Under the pieces are notes generated by a model. The model searched no databases. It was not told the origin of the DNA and worked only from the letters and a program-made list of their open reading frames with translations. Shown here piece by piece: positions 36,666-48,988 of a DNA stretch of 64,000 nt. The stretch lies in assembly GCF_020184175.1 (NCBI RefSeq), contig NC_065531.1, positions 51,915,213-51,979,212 on the forward strand, written 5' to 3'. The position numbers were made by a program, and so were the translations under genes. How positions within the stretch are numbered: the first letter of the stretch is position 1; every line of letters starts with the position of its first letter. The DNA comes from Aphis gossypii (taxonomy: Eukaryota; Arthropoda; Insecta; Hemiptera; Aphididae).

Positions 36666-38235
36666 AAATTTCAAAATATTTTTTTTTATCATCCGGAAAA
36701 ACAAACAAATAAGGAAAAACGGAATATGTACGCAAATTCAATATTATATTATAGCCATGGTTATAACAATTTAGACAGTCTTTGATCGGAATTGTTCTTA
36801 TTGTATACTATGAATTATCATTTATCGTCAAAAATTAAGTTTTAATTTAACAAAATCCATTAAAGTGATTAATTAATAACAAGTGATTGCTTTTCTTGAA
36901 TATTAATTTCTTGTTTATATTATTATTAATATTTTTATTATTTTTAAATATTTATTCAAGTAATATATTATATTACGATATATTTAAAATTTGATAGTTT
37001 GAAGTGACTATCTTAACTTTTAAAATTTATTTTTAATCAAAGGAAAAAATTGTGAAACCCTAAAGGAAATATTATTTAATCAACTGAAAAAAATTCCAAA
37101 ATATGATAACAATAAAATTATTGTAAAGTAATGACGGAATCCAATGAACAATTTGATCACTATTTACCGAAGAGCGTAAATTTCATAATCAAACAAAATA
37201 ATGATGTAAAACAATATATATCTACATAATCCGGAGTTCTAAAATCATATTTAATATTTTCATCGATAATATTTTATTATAGAACACATATGCATGTAAT
37301 TAATCATGATCTATACTACTTTTAAATCTTGAAGCACATCTAAATTAAAATAATTTAGTTTTTTAATTTTTAAATGATACTTTTTGTATTAATATAGATG
37401 TTATAAAAAAGCTTTATTTGTATCCACCTTAAAAACCGAAAAATGTCAATAGTAAATATGTTCCTGTGAAATATTTAAAAAATGTTACGTATAAAGTGCA
37501 CGTGGGTACGTGATTTGCATAAGCCATGCGCCTTATCCCTGATGAAGTGACAGCTAAGTGACTTTAAAGGACATCGATCCTTACCTATGTTGTCTCCATC
37601 TTACAAACCAACAACATGGAAAATCTACATTTTATTGAATAAACTTTAAATCAATATTTTGACTCATTATGTACTTTAGTGTATTGTATACATTTGTGTA
37701 ATACGCAATTATAATTTTTCATTATTATTCACGATAAGTGTTATTGGATAATACAATGTTGATACACGGTATTATACTACGAGTAGACAACATGCAATAT
37801 TCAAAATATTTGGTCTTTACCATTGTAAACTAAATAAAATAATACTGTAACGAAGTTTTACTGACTATGTAATAACCACTTTTTTCATATAGGTTTAATT
37901 TTGTAAATAACGACCATGTATACATAAATATATTGTTTAAACTTAAATGTGATCATTAATATAATTTTAGAATAGTTATTTATTTAATGGTATTTTTTTC
38001 TTTCAATTCAAATGATTATTTGAATATGGTAGTTGATAGTTATACACTTATACCAGTTACTAGTAAATAGTAAAGCACTATTATATTCATATAATATGTA
38101 CCGTAAATATAAAATTCTCATATAACATGTTATCTAAATTATTTTAAAAATACGATATATAAACAATAAACAATAAGAACACGAAGAACAGTTTTTCTCA
38201 ATCTTATTAAATGATAATTTAAAATACCAATTTAA
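36666..38235. other. AT-rich DNA with one complex patch at 37495-37600
   Basis: Mostly A/T-rich. The patch at 37495-37600 is repeat-free and holds CACGTGGGTACGTG, GTGATTTGCATAAGCC (POU octamer ATTTGCAT) and GTGACAGCTAAGTGAC. It is a candidate regulatory or conserved element. No gene evidence. Confidence 0.4.
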
Positions 38236-39350
38236 TCTATACTATAAAAGCAAGTCTCGATTTTTTGTCACACATACAAATCCATACCGTTCAACGTATC
38301 GTCACCAAATATCCAATATTTTGACATTTTCATAGATTTACAGAAATGATATGTTAATTGTATCTAAAAACTATTACACACAACAAATAGTGTGTTTAGA
38401 TACAAAAAAAATCTGAAAATATCAAAATATTGGACAACTTTCCAAACAAAAGTGGTACTAAAATCTCCAATAAACTGTTAGGTATAACAGTAAAACATTT
38501 GATGACGCTACGTTGAATGGTGTGGATTTGTATGCGTAACAAAAAATCGGGACTTCCTTTTATAGTATAGATAAAAACGAAACATATCTACGTGTTCCTA
38601 TAGTAACAGTATGTGTAAATATCTTTATTTGATTTATTTCGAAAAGGGAACATAATAAGTTACACAAAACTTATTTTGTGTAACCTATTAGTTTTAATTT
38701 CGAAGTACATATATTATGTATTATAATTTATTAAAATAATTGTTTAAATTGTACCTATAGTTAAGCAATCGCTCACGACCCACCTCAGAATGTCTATATA
38801 GAATCGACGATGAATCAATTATTATTGTTGAAGTATATGAGATGAGACAACGACTCGGTGCTTTGAACGGTACTGCAGGGTTTGAAGTATAGATCACTTC
38901 GTTCTAACTACGACTGACGAACTTTATCTTGGGACTCGAGTAGTTAAAATAGATTAAAACGCATCCAAAAATAATAATAACCAATAGAAAAGCAGTATAG
39001 TACATCAGTAGAAAGCTGATTGGCTGTATAATGCGAAACCCCACAGAAGGTTAGATTAGGCCCAATGTTTTTGTTTAATAATCATAATTATTGTTATTCG
39101 TTTAACGACATTATAATATTACCTATTATATAATAATATATTTCCCGAGTGTAAAAATAATGATATTAATGTGAGAAAAAATTGTTTTTATTATTTATTA
39201 GTATATTTATGAGAATTTATGAGCATCTTAAATTATTACTATCTTGCAGAGGTATAAGGTATGTACACTTTATAACATTTTATAATCGAAATAACTATAA
39301 GACAAAGAAACAGCCCCGGAATTTGCAAACAACTATCCACGGAGTAGAGA
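38236..39350 (+). mobile_element. Helitron-like element, copy 2, 3' end decayed
   Basis: It starts TCTATACTATAAAAGCAAG directly after an A, as expected for a Helitron inserted at AT. A foldback follows: left arm about 38236-38345, shortened by a deletion, and right arm about 38395-38572 ending CTTTTATAGTATAGAT. The remaining 780 bases align block for block with copy 3: ACGTGTTCCTATAGT, GAAAAGGGAACATAATAA, GACCCACCTCAGAA, CGATGAATCAATTATTATTG, GATTGGCTGTATAATGCGAA. The 3' side runs to GCCCCGGAATTTGC and CCACGGAGTAGAG near 39345, then diverges where copy 3 has its CTAG end. No helicase or Rep coding. Confidence 0.7.
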
Positions 39351-39941
39351 ATATAATATAGTTGTCTTGACATCATCGGTTCAAAAAAAAGCTAGCAGGT
39401 GTATACTGTAGAGTTCATTATTTAACAATTGTTTCCTATCAAAATCTACTATTTTAATAAAAATAATAATACATCGTGTTTACATGAAAGTATATTACAT
39501 AGAAATTTCAAATTTAGCGTGCAAATATAATAATTTGATACGTGAATGAAGTTCCAAAGAAACGATTAAGAAAATAATGTATTGCTCTCTTATTATAATA
39601 ATATAATGTGACGAAAATGATTACGTAACCATTTTAAGATTAACATCGGTTAAGTTATTAGTAACGTTTTTTTTCAACCCTCGTACTGTATCTGTACTGT
39701 GCTCATATTGCTTACACTTTATGTTACATAGATTTTGTAATAAAGTTATAACATATTATATTATTATGTAGTAATATAAGTCACACCATTTTCGATAAGA
39801 TTATTAATATATAATAAAATAGTATTAAATAACAATGTTTATAAATTACATTAAACGGTTTCATGCTTTAAATTAAGTACCTATACAGACACACGTTGGT
39901 AATAACAAATAAATATAATATAATAAGTCTGGCGTGAAAAT
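39351..39941. other. AT-rich non-coding DNA, no gene seen
   Basis: A/T-rich between the Helitron-like copy and the hairpin at 39942. No open frame or repeat was recognised. Confidence 0.5.
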
Positions 39942-40007
39942 AAAAATGATTAAAAATCGAGTCAATACCCATGGTAAAATGTATTGACTCGATTTTTAAT
40001 CATTTTT
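39942..40007. repeat. Perfect 27-bp hairpin with 12-base loop
   Basis: The left arm 39942-39968 (starting AAAAATGATTAAAAATCGAG) is exactly complementary to the right arm 39981-40007 (starting GTATTGACTCGATTTTTAAT). The loop is CCATGGTAAAAT. There is no mismatch in 27 pairs. Complementarity ends at a T-T pair on the outside. It is isolated: I see no second copy in the window and no target duplication. Possible origins are a tiny foldback MITE, a template-switch mutation, or a structured small RNA precursor. Confidence 0.9.
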
Positions 40008-41092
40008 TAGTACAGACTCAGTACTGCAGCTTAAACACGATGTGTAATAATTCTGAAATTCCATTCGGTAATCTTCTCGGTGGCTGCAACAAAAAACAAG
40101 AAACCACTTATTATATTAGACTAGAAAATTAATTCTATTATATAGTTCGACGAGGAGAAAGTAATAATGTTCTTTATTCACTAATAACTATTAGTTTTTG
40201 TTCACTGTTATGTGGATAACTGTTATTTGCAATTTTTATAATGCGTAGTATAATATACTATAACACGACGTGTATCCGTATTTATTTTCCATATTGTGAA
40301 TAGCGTGTAATATATAATCAAATTATAGATACTGCCAGACGATATCATGCTTTTTATCTCAAATTCTTAATCATGCAATTTTAAATAAAAAACTTGTCAG
40401 TAAAACCATCACGTTACAGATATAACTATGAATTAATCGATAATCATCGGTATATCGATATAAATTCGTTATGACTTTTTATTTTTAAATAAAAATGTAA
40501 GTACCAATAAATATATTTTTACGTTAATTATTATTTATATTCTGTTCATATTTTTTCTTTGTTTCTTAGTATATTAAATATTCTTTATATATTTATTTAT
40601 AAATCATGAATGTTCGATTAAGCTAAGATAAACTTTTAGTTAAATGGTGAAAGTTTCTTCTAACAGTTCTAACAATACATAATAACATGTATTAGACTAT
40701 TATACTCGGTCATTACACGTAGTGTATAAAACCAAAATTTAAACTTTCCTTTATTATATTTGTATTTGCCGATATTGTAAGTGCTTAGTGTCAAGTAGGT
40801 AAATCATACTATAGAATATGTTTTTAATGATATTTTTAAGTTATCTATATCAATTGAAAATTATCTTGCGTGAATTAATGCGGTCCTTTTAAATCCTTTG
40901 GAAAATATTATGATATCATATTATAATATTATAACGTGTTACTATAATATTACATCGACTTTGATATTATTTTTCTTGTTCTCTGATTTTGTATCTGGTT
41001 TCATAAACAATAATGATATACCATATATTTACCTAGAATATTTTATAATATAATAAATATAATAAACGCATATTTCCATATGTCATTATGGT
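40008..41092. other. AT-rich non-coding DNA, no gene seen
   Basis: A/T-rich. Nothing coding or repetitive was recognised between the hairpin and the hAT MITE. Confidence 0.5.
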
Positions 41093-41631
41093 CAGAGATT
41101 TAGTACAATTGTTAAGAGGGTAGTTTATATTTTTTTAAACAAACCTTTTATTTATATAAATATTCAAAACTATTCGCAAAACCACGCCACCCTATATACA
41201 ACACCATTCATTTTTGACCATATTTATTTTATTACGTACACAATAATGGACATTAGTACATTACATAGTTAATACTACTATAAACAACAATAGGTAGCTA
41301 CTACAGTAAAACATATAAAGTACAGTTAAAATAATAAACAAACAACTAAAAATGTGATAAAATTTATAATTTTTATTAAAAACCTTAAATAAAATATGTG
41401 GTTTTTATATTCCAAAAGATGGATCGACATGAGGTACAAACTATTCAATAATAAAATATTCCATAATAGATTCATATTTAAATGAAAATATATCGTTCCC
41501 TTAAATTCTCTAAATTAATTTCCTTTAAAATATAATGTTCATTAAAGGAAAAATACAAAATGGGTGGGATTGAAAATTATTTAAACGGGCTAAGCCTTCC
41601 CCCGTACCCGTAAACTTCTCACAAATCTCTG
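41093..41631. mobile_element. Non-autonomous hAT element (MITE) with TIRs and 8-bp target duplication
   Basis: The left end CAGAGATTTAGTACAATTGT and the reverse-complemented right end CAGAGATTTGTGAGAAGTTT share a perfect CAGAGATTT start and looser similarity beyond, including the G-rich subterminal stretch. Flanks are ATTATGGT (41085-41092) and ACTATGGT (41632-41639), an 8-bp duplication with one mismatch. The interior is AT-rich with no transposase fragment. The word GGGTGGGATTGAAAATT near the right end resembles GGGGTAGGATTGAAAATT beside the hAT end at 32329, which hints at relatedness. Confidence 0.8.
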
Positions 41632-41639
41632 ACTATGGT

Positions 41640-44600
41640 GTGGTGGAACTCACGCACATTATAAATCATTTGAAAATAACATGGTTAGGTTGGTGGTAGA
41701 ATTGGTAGCATGGTGTAAACACCTCGAGCGATTTGGTATACTGCAGTATATTATATACTATTTGCAAAAAGTAATAATAAAAAAAATTCCAGTCCGAAGA
41801 TTTCATACTACTATAATATAAAAATGGTGGCGGTAATAACGCGTTTGCAAAAAACTATTCGGCGCTAAATGATTGAACAAAATGTACACTTACCTACCTA
41901 TTGCCCACCTACATATACAACTATATAAAAAATATACCAATATATATATAATGTCCGCGTGGTTACAGCAGACCTATAATCCGGTTAACGATAATACTCG
42001 AAAATCGATTATCAGACCTCATTAAAACAATATGTGTATAATCATGAACTAGTCACAACTATCATAGTTCATAATCAACGACATAATATTATTATACTAA
42101 TAATTATTACATAATTATTGCATTCAGTTGAAAACTCTAAATAAACTCGACGTTCACTCGAATTATATTATATATCTACTTCGTTAAGGGCGTGTATTTT
42201 ACGTATAACCTACGTAACCTATGTACAACAAATAGTCGTTTTGAGGTATTTATAATGCCCTAAAAAAACTCATTAGTGTATGAAAAATTAAGTTTAGGTG
42301 AGACTCATGCCCATTAGCTCACTATCGACTATTTTGCGCGTCTTGTCAACACATTGGTGGTGATTTTCAACTGTTATGAATCATGATATTAGCACTGTCA
42401 CGTTTGAGACTACAGAAGTTAAACTATAGCGTTATACTATCATTGTGCAGAACCGATTAAACTAGTGATAGCGAAATCAGTCGGTTGGTCTGACTCATTA
42501 TTTGACAACCTTTTAAATGTGACACCCTCAAAATAGGTATAAAATATGGTCAATCACTTCGCCACAGTCTATCTAAAATAAGTAAAAAATTTAACTGTCA
42601 AAATATTATATTATACAAACGATTATTCATTTTTTTTAAGTATATCTTTATTTTATTATTTTTCTAAGTATTTCGTTTTTGTTTTTATTCAATAAAAGTT
42701 TTTAAACAAATAAATTTATTTTGTAAATCAGTCTACATAGCACCTAATCAAAAAGTCTAGTGATAACCATACTACATTCTATGCAATCTAAATGAGTTTG
42801 TAATGCTTATATAGGACATAGGTACAAACAAAATAAAAAATCAAGCTCTAATAAGCCATTAAATACTATTTTTTTTTTTTTGTCAAACGATAAAGAAACC
42901 TTGACCAGGTTGGTAAGCGAGTTGCTGATACTCATTTACACAAAGTACGCAATTTTTTATCTGTAAATTGACAACTCTTTTGCGTATGACTATAATAACT
43001 CATTCCCAATTTAGACTAATATTATATTGTTACTTGCAGTACCTATTGCAAAATAATGATAAAATTTATCTTAAATATTTCAATAAAATATTCGTATTAA
43101 TTTAATCGAGTATAATCAAGTTATATTTTTTTCGGTGATAATTCGGCCATGTTTTGAATTATTATATAATATATGTTTTAAGTACTATTTTTTGAACGTG
43201 AAATGTTAACGAGACACGAGTTTCTAATGCTATTTATAAGTTTTTTTAGTTTTGATAGACTTAACAGATACACGAATAAGTTCTACACTCGGGTTGTTTA
43301 AATAGAAGTATTAGTTTATAGATTTATACTTTTATGCTATAGAAACTCAAATTTGCGATTTACGCTCTGGAGATTATAGAATGCAGCATTGCTATTACAT
43401 TAAATTATTTAATATAATATGCGCATCGTTAGTGCTGCTATATTGTTATTGTCTCGTCACTTTAGAACTTTTGAACCATTTAGTTAGTAATGTATAAATA
43501 TAGTTGTATTGCATTGTTATGTGCATACGCGTTTTAATAATGCGCTTATGTATTATTTCCTTGTATAAAACTTCTTGAACTTTTTTTAACCAACAATAAT
43601 CATTTTTATATTTTGAGCTGACACTAATGTGTGTGTTTTTTTTATATCTGTAATTTTATCTTTTGGGGTGTGTTCTATTAGAAAATTGGAACTAGTTGGT
43701 GCTATGGAGGAAAAGGTTGTAATTGTAACAATTTTCTAGTACCTTCTTAACTTTAATTTAAAAAAAAAAAAATTAAAAACAATTGGATATTTATACGCTA
43801 ACGAGTTTTTTTACTAAATCATTTCTTTATTTTGTTGTTTTTTAAAAACGTATAACATAGAGACTTGAAATTTTTATTAAGTCTTTATTATAGGTATTAC
43901 TTCCTATATAATATGAGTAATGATTTAAAAATATTTTGACTATTTTTGAGCTATTTAAAAATGGTTAAAATTTTTGTTTTCTTTTTACTACTATCTATTG
44001 CTTACGAATTTCTATAAAATATAAGATACATATTATACATACATTTTAATTAAAACTTGTACTCAATAATGATCTGGCCATTTCTATTACATATAAAACT
44101 TAACAAAATAATGAATACTTCTGCACTAAACATGATATTGTTATTAAATACTAATTTATTATTATAATATGATCTTTAATATTCAATAAGTTCTATTGTA
44201 CCTTACTATTATGTTGGTTAAATAATAAAATCTATAATATGTAGGTTTATGCGTTTTTATAAAATAAAATCGTTATTGAGAATCCAAATTATTATTAAGC
44301 ATATGGCATCAATGTTTTAATTTACCATTACTCACTATACACGTTCAAATAAAAATGTTATTATTATTAGGACTAATTAAAATAACACAAATAATAACAG
44401 TAGAAAACGATTTTCTCAATATACCATAGATTATAACATGAATAAATGAACGTTAATATGGTATCGTGACTTGCAACATTATATTATTATTATCCTGCAC
44501 TGCTTTTCGGCGTGGGTTAGCAGATGTTTGGGAATAACAATATAATTTCGGAGGGTAAAAAATAGAAAACATTGAAATAATACGACAAATACGTATAATT

Positions 44601-46494
44601 ACAAGCCGGTGTATATTTATTTTAAACAAAAATTACTCGGGTATAATTCCAGAAAACATCTATTTGTGTGTTACAAATAATTATTAAGGGACATTGTATA
44701 GTACAAAAGATACCTTTATGTATATTTTATTTTGAAGATGGTCACACCAAAATTTTTTGTCTTTGTTCAATCTTATACTATTATGTATTTATGTACTTGC
44801 ATCACATTACAAAATTCGTGTTTTTCTTACAATTTTTAAAAATACGTGTTTTGTAATAGAAGACAAAATTGTAATACGTCCGTTTTATTGAATTAAATTT
44901 AAACATATTCAAAATATTTTTGTTCGTTTAAAACTATATAATACCGTTAAAAGTTTATGAATTTACATTTTAAAATACATTATATAGGTTAATATTATAA
45001 CATACATTTTTAAATTTAGGTATAAGTACAGGGTATAAAAATTATAGGCTTTGTTATAATATATTTTTTATAAATTCGTGAATATTAGTTTGTCTAAGAC
45101 ATCATTTTATAGACATTTTTATATAAAATTCATTGTGAATTCTAGTTTTGTAATATATATATATATAATATAGGATAAGCAAAGACGATAAATTCCGGAG
45201 TAAATTCGGTTATTATATGTCCCATCTCATTATGGTAATTGTAAGAATTAATTACAGAACACGCTATTTAACTGGGTCAAATGCTTGTTTCGTTTCATTC
45301 GATCGACGAGGTTTTTTTAAAAAACTTATTCTATCTTTGTTTTCTGTGGTACCAAAAAAGTTATTCCATTATCATTATTTTTTTCACAACGTTATATTAT
45401 GCGTCCGGGAAATTTATATATTTAAGAATAAAGTAGGTACCTACAGTAAAATAAACTTTTACAGTATTTTTATTTAAAAAAAAAAAATAACATTAATTCA
45501 CTACTTTTAAAAACGTTAATGTAATTTTAAACATAAAAGCGTTTTTAAGAAAAATTAGGTAAGTAACGTGATTAAAATACACTTAAAATTTTATTTTGAA
45601 AAGAAAAAAACAAATATTAGCCCATGTAACTTTTATTCATTTTAATGCAAATAAAATACATTAACGTTAAAATAATCGATTTAAGAAAATGGTCACTATA
45701 AGAGCTACAAAAAAAATGTTTTTATTAGGCGTTTGTTTCAAACAAAAGATAACACGAATAAATATACTATTTTATACATGTAGACTAAACATTTTCGTGT
45801 ACTACTAATTGTACTTAGTAGTACTTATCTTAAAAATGTGAAATAAAATAATATTTTTGGTCTGATATTTGAATGCTTAATACACATTTTCGAAAAATTT
45901 TAACAACTTGTAGCTATTAATATTTTAATAACTAATGTTATAATTTAAAATTTAAAAATATAGCTTTTGATGATGTCCTAACTTTTAATCGTGTATTTGT
46001 ATATCACTCAGGTATATATTTATAAGAAATATTACGTGAATGATACATTAATATATACAATAATGTGTCTATGTATGATGAATGATATACGGTAAGAGAA
46101 GTTATTAATTCATTTGAATAATGCTTCTTAAAAATTTAGGAATCCAAGTAACCTTCAAAAACTGATTTCACGCTTATTTATTCACATCCATATAACTAAA
46201 ATTCAAAATTATATGATATATATATATTATGTTTATAAATCAACAAAAAACTTATTAAAAAAAATTTTAAAAAATCTAATTTAAAAATAAAAAGCCATCA
46301 TACACCAGTACACCACCATGATCATCTATATTTTGAATACCTGCAGTAAATTGAATATACATTTTTTACTGCGTGCACATATTTAAAGTTAAATTTAAAA
46401 ACATATTTTATTAATATGACGAACACATATAATATATATATCATTGATTTAAAAAAAAAAAATTCAAGCCCCGATGATGTATAAAATACCTACA
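41640..46494. other. AT-rich desert, no gene seen
   Basis: Almost 5 kb without gene evidence. A more complex segment at 42170-42560 includes TTTTGCGCGTCTTGTCAACA and several GT/AC-rich words but has no repeat ends or frame. The frames at 44668-44856 and 45217-45477 are Phe/Ile/Tyr-rich and unrecognised. GGTACC palindromes lie at 45348 and 45436. Confidence 0.5.
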
Positions 46495-47645
46495 ATAATA
46501 TGCACTGCAAATACGCGCCACTAATAGGATTTCTTGTGGTCTGGCAAGACAGTAAGACGGTGGCCCATCCTATATAATAATGTAATGCACGTAAAACCAC
46601 GCACACACAATATCATCATAACAAAATAAATCTATTTTAGGTCATATATTTTATTGAGAATAGTATAATGATGATTAATCATAAAATATTACATTTATAT
46701 CGATTTCAATACCGCAAACTGTTTATAATACGCCAGTTGTACGTTTGTGTGTACATATTGTTATATGTATAGATATACAACTTATGCGTAACCATTGGGA
46801 CACGCATTAATATATTATAATAACGTCGTGGAAACGATACGCGCGCGCGGTAGTCGCGTTAAAACTCAATACCCGCGAGAGAGACCGAATCCCATCTCGT
46901 TTTCGAGTGTTTGCGCCTCCTTCTTTCATACAGAGATTGTATTATACCACATACATCTAAATCGACCATCTCGTCGTCGTTATAGTAATTAAACGTACTA
47001 ATACCTGACTTACATATATATATAGGTACATATATATTGTACAGTCATAATGATATCGTATCGGCATCGCGAGGATAACGCAATATTTTCACACGAGTCT
47101 ACATTATATTATATCGGTCCATTGGAAATAATAATCATATAATATAATTCGAGCTGCTGTAGGATTCACTTCACACACATTGTAACGTGCATTACGAGTG
47201 TGTATGTATATTAATATTGTGTTTTATACTATTATCGTCTTCGAACTATCGTATTTAGTGAACGCGTACGACGTATTTTTATTATATAATATGCCACCGA
47301 AGATTTATTATTATAATATTGTTAACTGCGAGCATTCGTGTGTATTAGTGTATATGAGTTTATACTATATAGATCGTAATTTGTGCCTTGTATACGGGAA
47401 ATCGTAATTTGTCTCGAACGACCTGTTATACCGAAAGTGGATCAATTAAAATTAAAAATAATAAATTGGTGAGGGAGAGAGAGAATAAATCGAGTAAGGT
47501 CCGACGTTAAACGATTTACGTCCCGCGTAGAGTGGAAAAAAAACACAAAATAATAAAGGACTTCTCGGGTACGGCATAATATCACGCCTTTCATGGCGGA
47601 GGGGTGATGATGGTATAGTACCTATATACGATTCCTTTTGTCGGC
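46495..47645. promoter_or_regulatory. Cluster of CpG-bearing patches, possible regulatory region
   Basis: Patches occur at 46498-46570 (CACTAATAGGATTTC, GTGGTCTGGCAAGACAG), 46820-46985 (ACGATACGCGCGCGCGGTAG, then ACCCGCGAGAGAGACCG), 47055-47100 and 47485-47620. They are separated by TA-rich DNA. Plus frames at 46795-46992 and 47198-47407 have no recognised domain. Confidence 0.27.
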
Positions 47646-47669
47646 TAAGCCGCCATGCGGGGCGGCTTA
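47646..47669. repeat. GC-rich 9-bp hairpin with 6-base loop
   Basis: TAAGCCGCC (47646-47654) pairs perfectly with GGCGGCTTA (47661-47669) around ATGCGG. The downstream AT-rich run makes it look like a bacterial terminator, but the surrounding DNA is clearly eukaryotic. A structured RNA or binding palindrome is possible. Confidence 0.75.
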
Positions 47670-47929
47670 TAAAACAAACAAAAACGGTTTTTATAATACC
47701 GTCCGTGATGCGGAAAATTTTTTTTTTTAATGGTTTATTTGTACGAGAAATTGGATTTCGGATTTTTTTCATCATTATCCATTATAATATATATATAGGT
47801 ATTCATTCCAAGTTCGATTAAACACTCAATATAAACTAAACAATACAATGACCGGGAAAAAATATTATATTATCGTCGCGTATAGGTATAGGCACAAGAT
47901 TGAAAAAAGGAAAAAATTAAACTAAAACT

Positions 47930-48075
47930 AATGCGGTTACCAAACCAAAGCTAATGATGACAGGGTGGGTTTAATCGCAAAGCGGTAGAAGGCGTTTACG
48001 CTGAATCGCTTTTTGGGATTTCAAAAATTAATAGTCCATCGGTTTATCGTTTCACCATAATCGTTTTATACATAT
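47930..48075. promoter_or_regulatory. Compact complex block, possible conserved element
   Basis: Repeat-free sequence holding CAAAGCTAATGATGACAGGG, GGTTTAATCGCAAAGCGG and GCTGAATCGCTTTTTGGG, then CGGTTTATCGTTTC. TAATGATGACAG again pairs a homeodomain-type core with TGACAG. There is no open frame. It is bounded by AT-rich DNA on the right and by TA microsatellite-like DNA on the left. Confidence 0.3.
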
Positions 48076-48830
48076 ACCATAGGCATATGACATAGGTAAA
48101 TCTTCCGAAAAAATATAACAATACATACTTCATACTCATATAGATATATATTAACCCTCCAGGCTCCAATAATTATTAATCAAAAGAAAATTAAATGCAT
48201 ATGAAACATTACTTATTTACAAAATCAATAAGAGTTTAATTTTATATCACCATTCAATCTATATTGTAGATACCATATCATTTATTTCCAAAATTATAAA
48301 TCCATGATCACGTTTTTTGATGTAATTTAAATCAGTGACGAATCGTTTGAGGATGGCAGTTAATTAGTTTTATGTTGGGCTAGTATCTTAATTTGGTTCA
48401 CTTATAAGTTTGGTGATATGATGATTATCTATGAATAATTATATGTATATAACTCTATACTTTTTCTCAAATCTTCATAAAAATTACAATTTCAGTATTA
48501 TATGGATATGTCTTACATAATACGTTCACAGAATACAAAAACATTTTTAAATTTTCCTAAAATATCGAGAACGGCTGCAACTCCTCCATCCTACTCCATT
48601 AATTTATACTGTAAATTGTATTTAATAGATGGCATAATACTAAGTCCTTTCCTAATGTGTCATAGAAGTATATGAGCGTATTAAATTAATTTCTGAAGGT
48701 AGTACAATCATACTTTTATAATAATTGCATAAAATATAATTAATATAGTTCCTTTAATAATCCTAATAATCTTTTTATTATATACCCGTCAATAATTTAT
48801 TGTTACATGATATATATTATTATTTATTAG
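48076..48830. other. AT-rich non-coding DNA, no gene seen
   Basis: A/T-rich, ending in a pyrimidine-poor but AG-terminated stretch (TATTTATTAG at 48821-48830) directly before the protein-like frame at 48831. Confidence 0.45.
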
Positions 48831-48988
48831 GTAAATTTAAAAAAAAAATTGAAATTGGTCATATTATTCGTTTAAGATCTTTTCTGGTTGAACAATCGGC
48901 AAATAATGTACCTATTAAACTGAAAATAGGACCGAACAGTTTTAACGTGTTATATTACAACAACGAAATCCGTCTAATAGCAGATTAG
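48831..48988 (+). pseudogene. Short protein-like frame, possibly an orphan or decayed exon
   Basis: The frame reads GKFKKKIEIGHIIRLRSF, then LVEQSANNVPIKLKIGPNSF, then NVLYYNNEIRLIAD and a stop at 48986-48988. Unlike other short frames here it contains charged and polar residues in an alternating pattern (IEIGHIIRLRSF, IKLKIGPNSFNVL) that looks like beta-strands. The IGHIIRLRSFxVEQ wording resembles the start of telomere-binding OB folds of the POT1 type (GDIIRLHRLKVQE), but this is a weak impression from one motif. An AG acceptor-like dinucleotide lies directly upstream at 48829-48830. No partner exon is visible. It may be a retro-derived or duplicated fragment, or chance. Confidence 0.3.

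Noticed and set aside
47646..47690. Hairpin followed by an A-rich run, looking like a bacterial rho-independent terminator
   Set aside because: The surrounding DNA is eukaryotic, with no bacterial genes, Shine-Dalgarno sites or operons.
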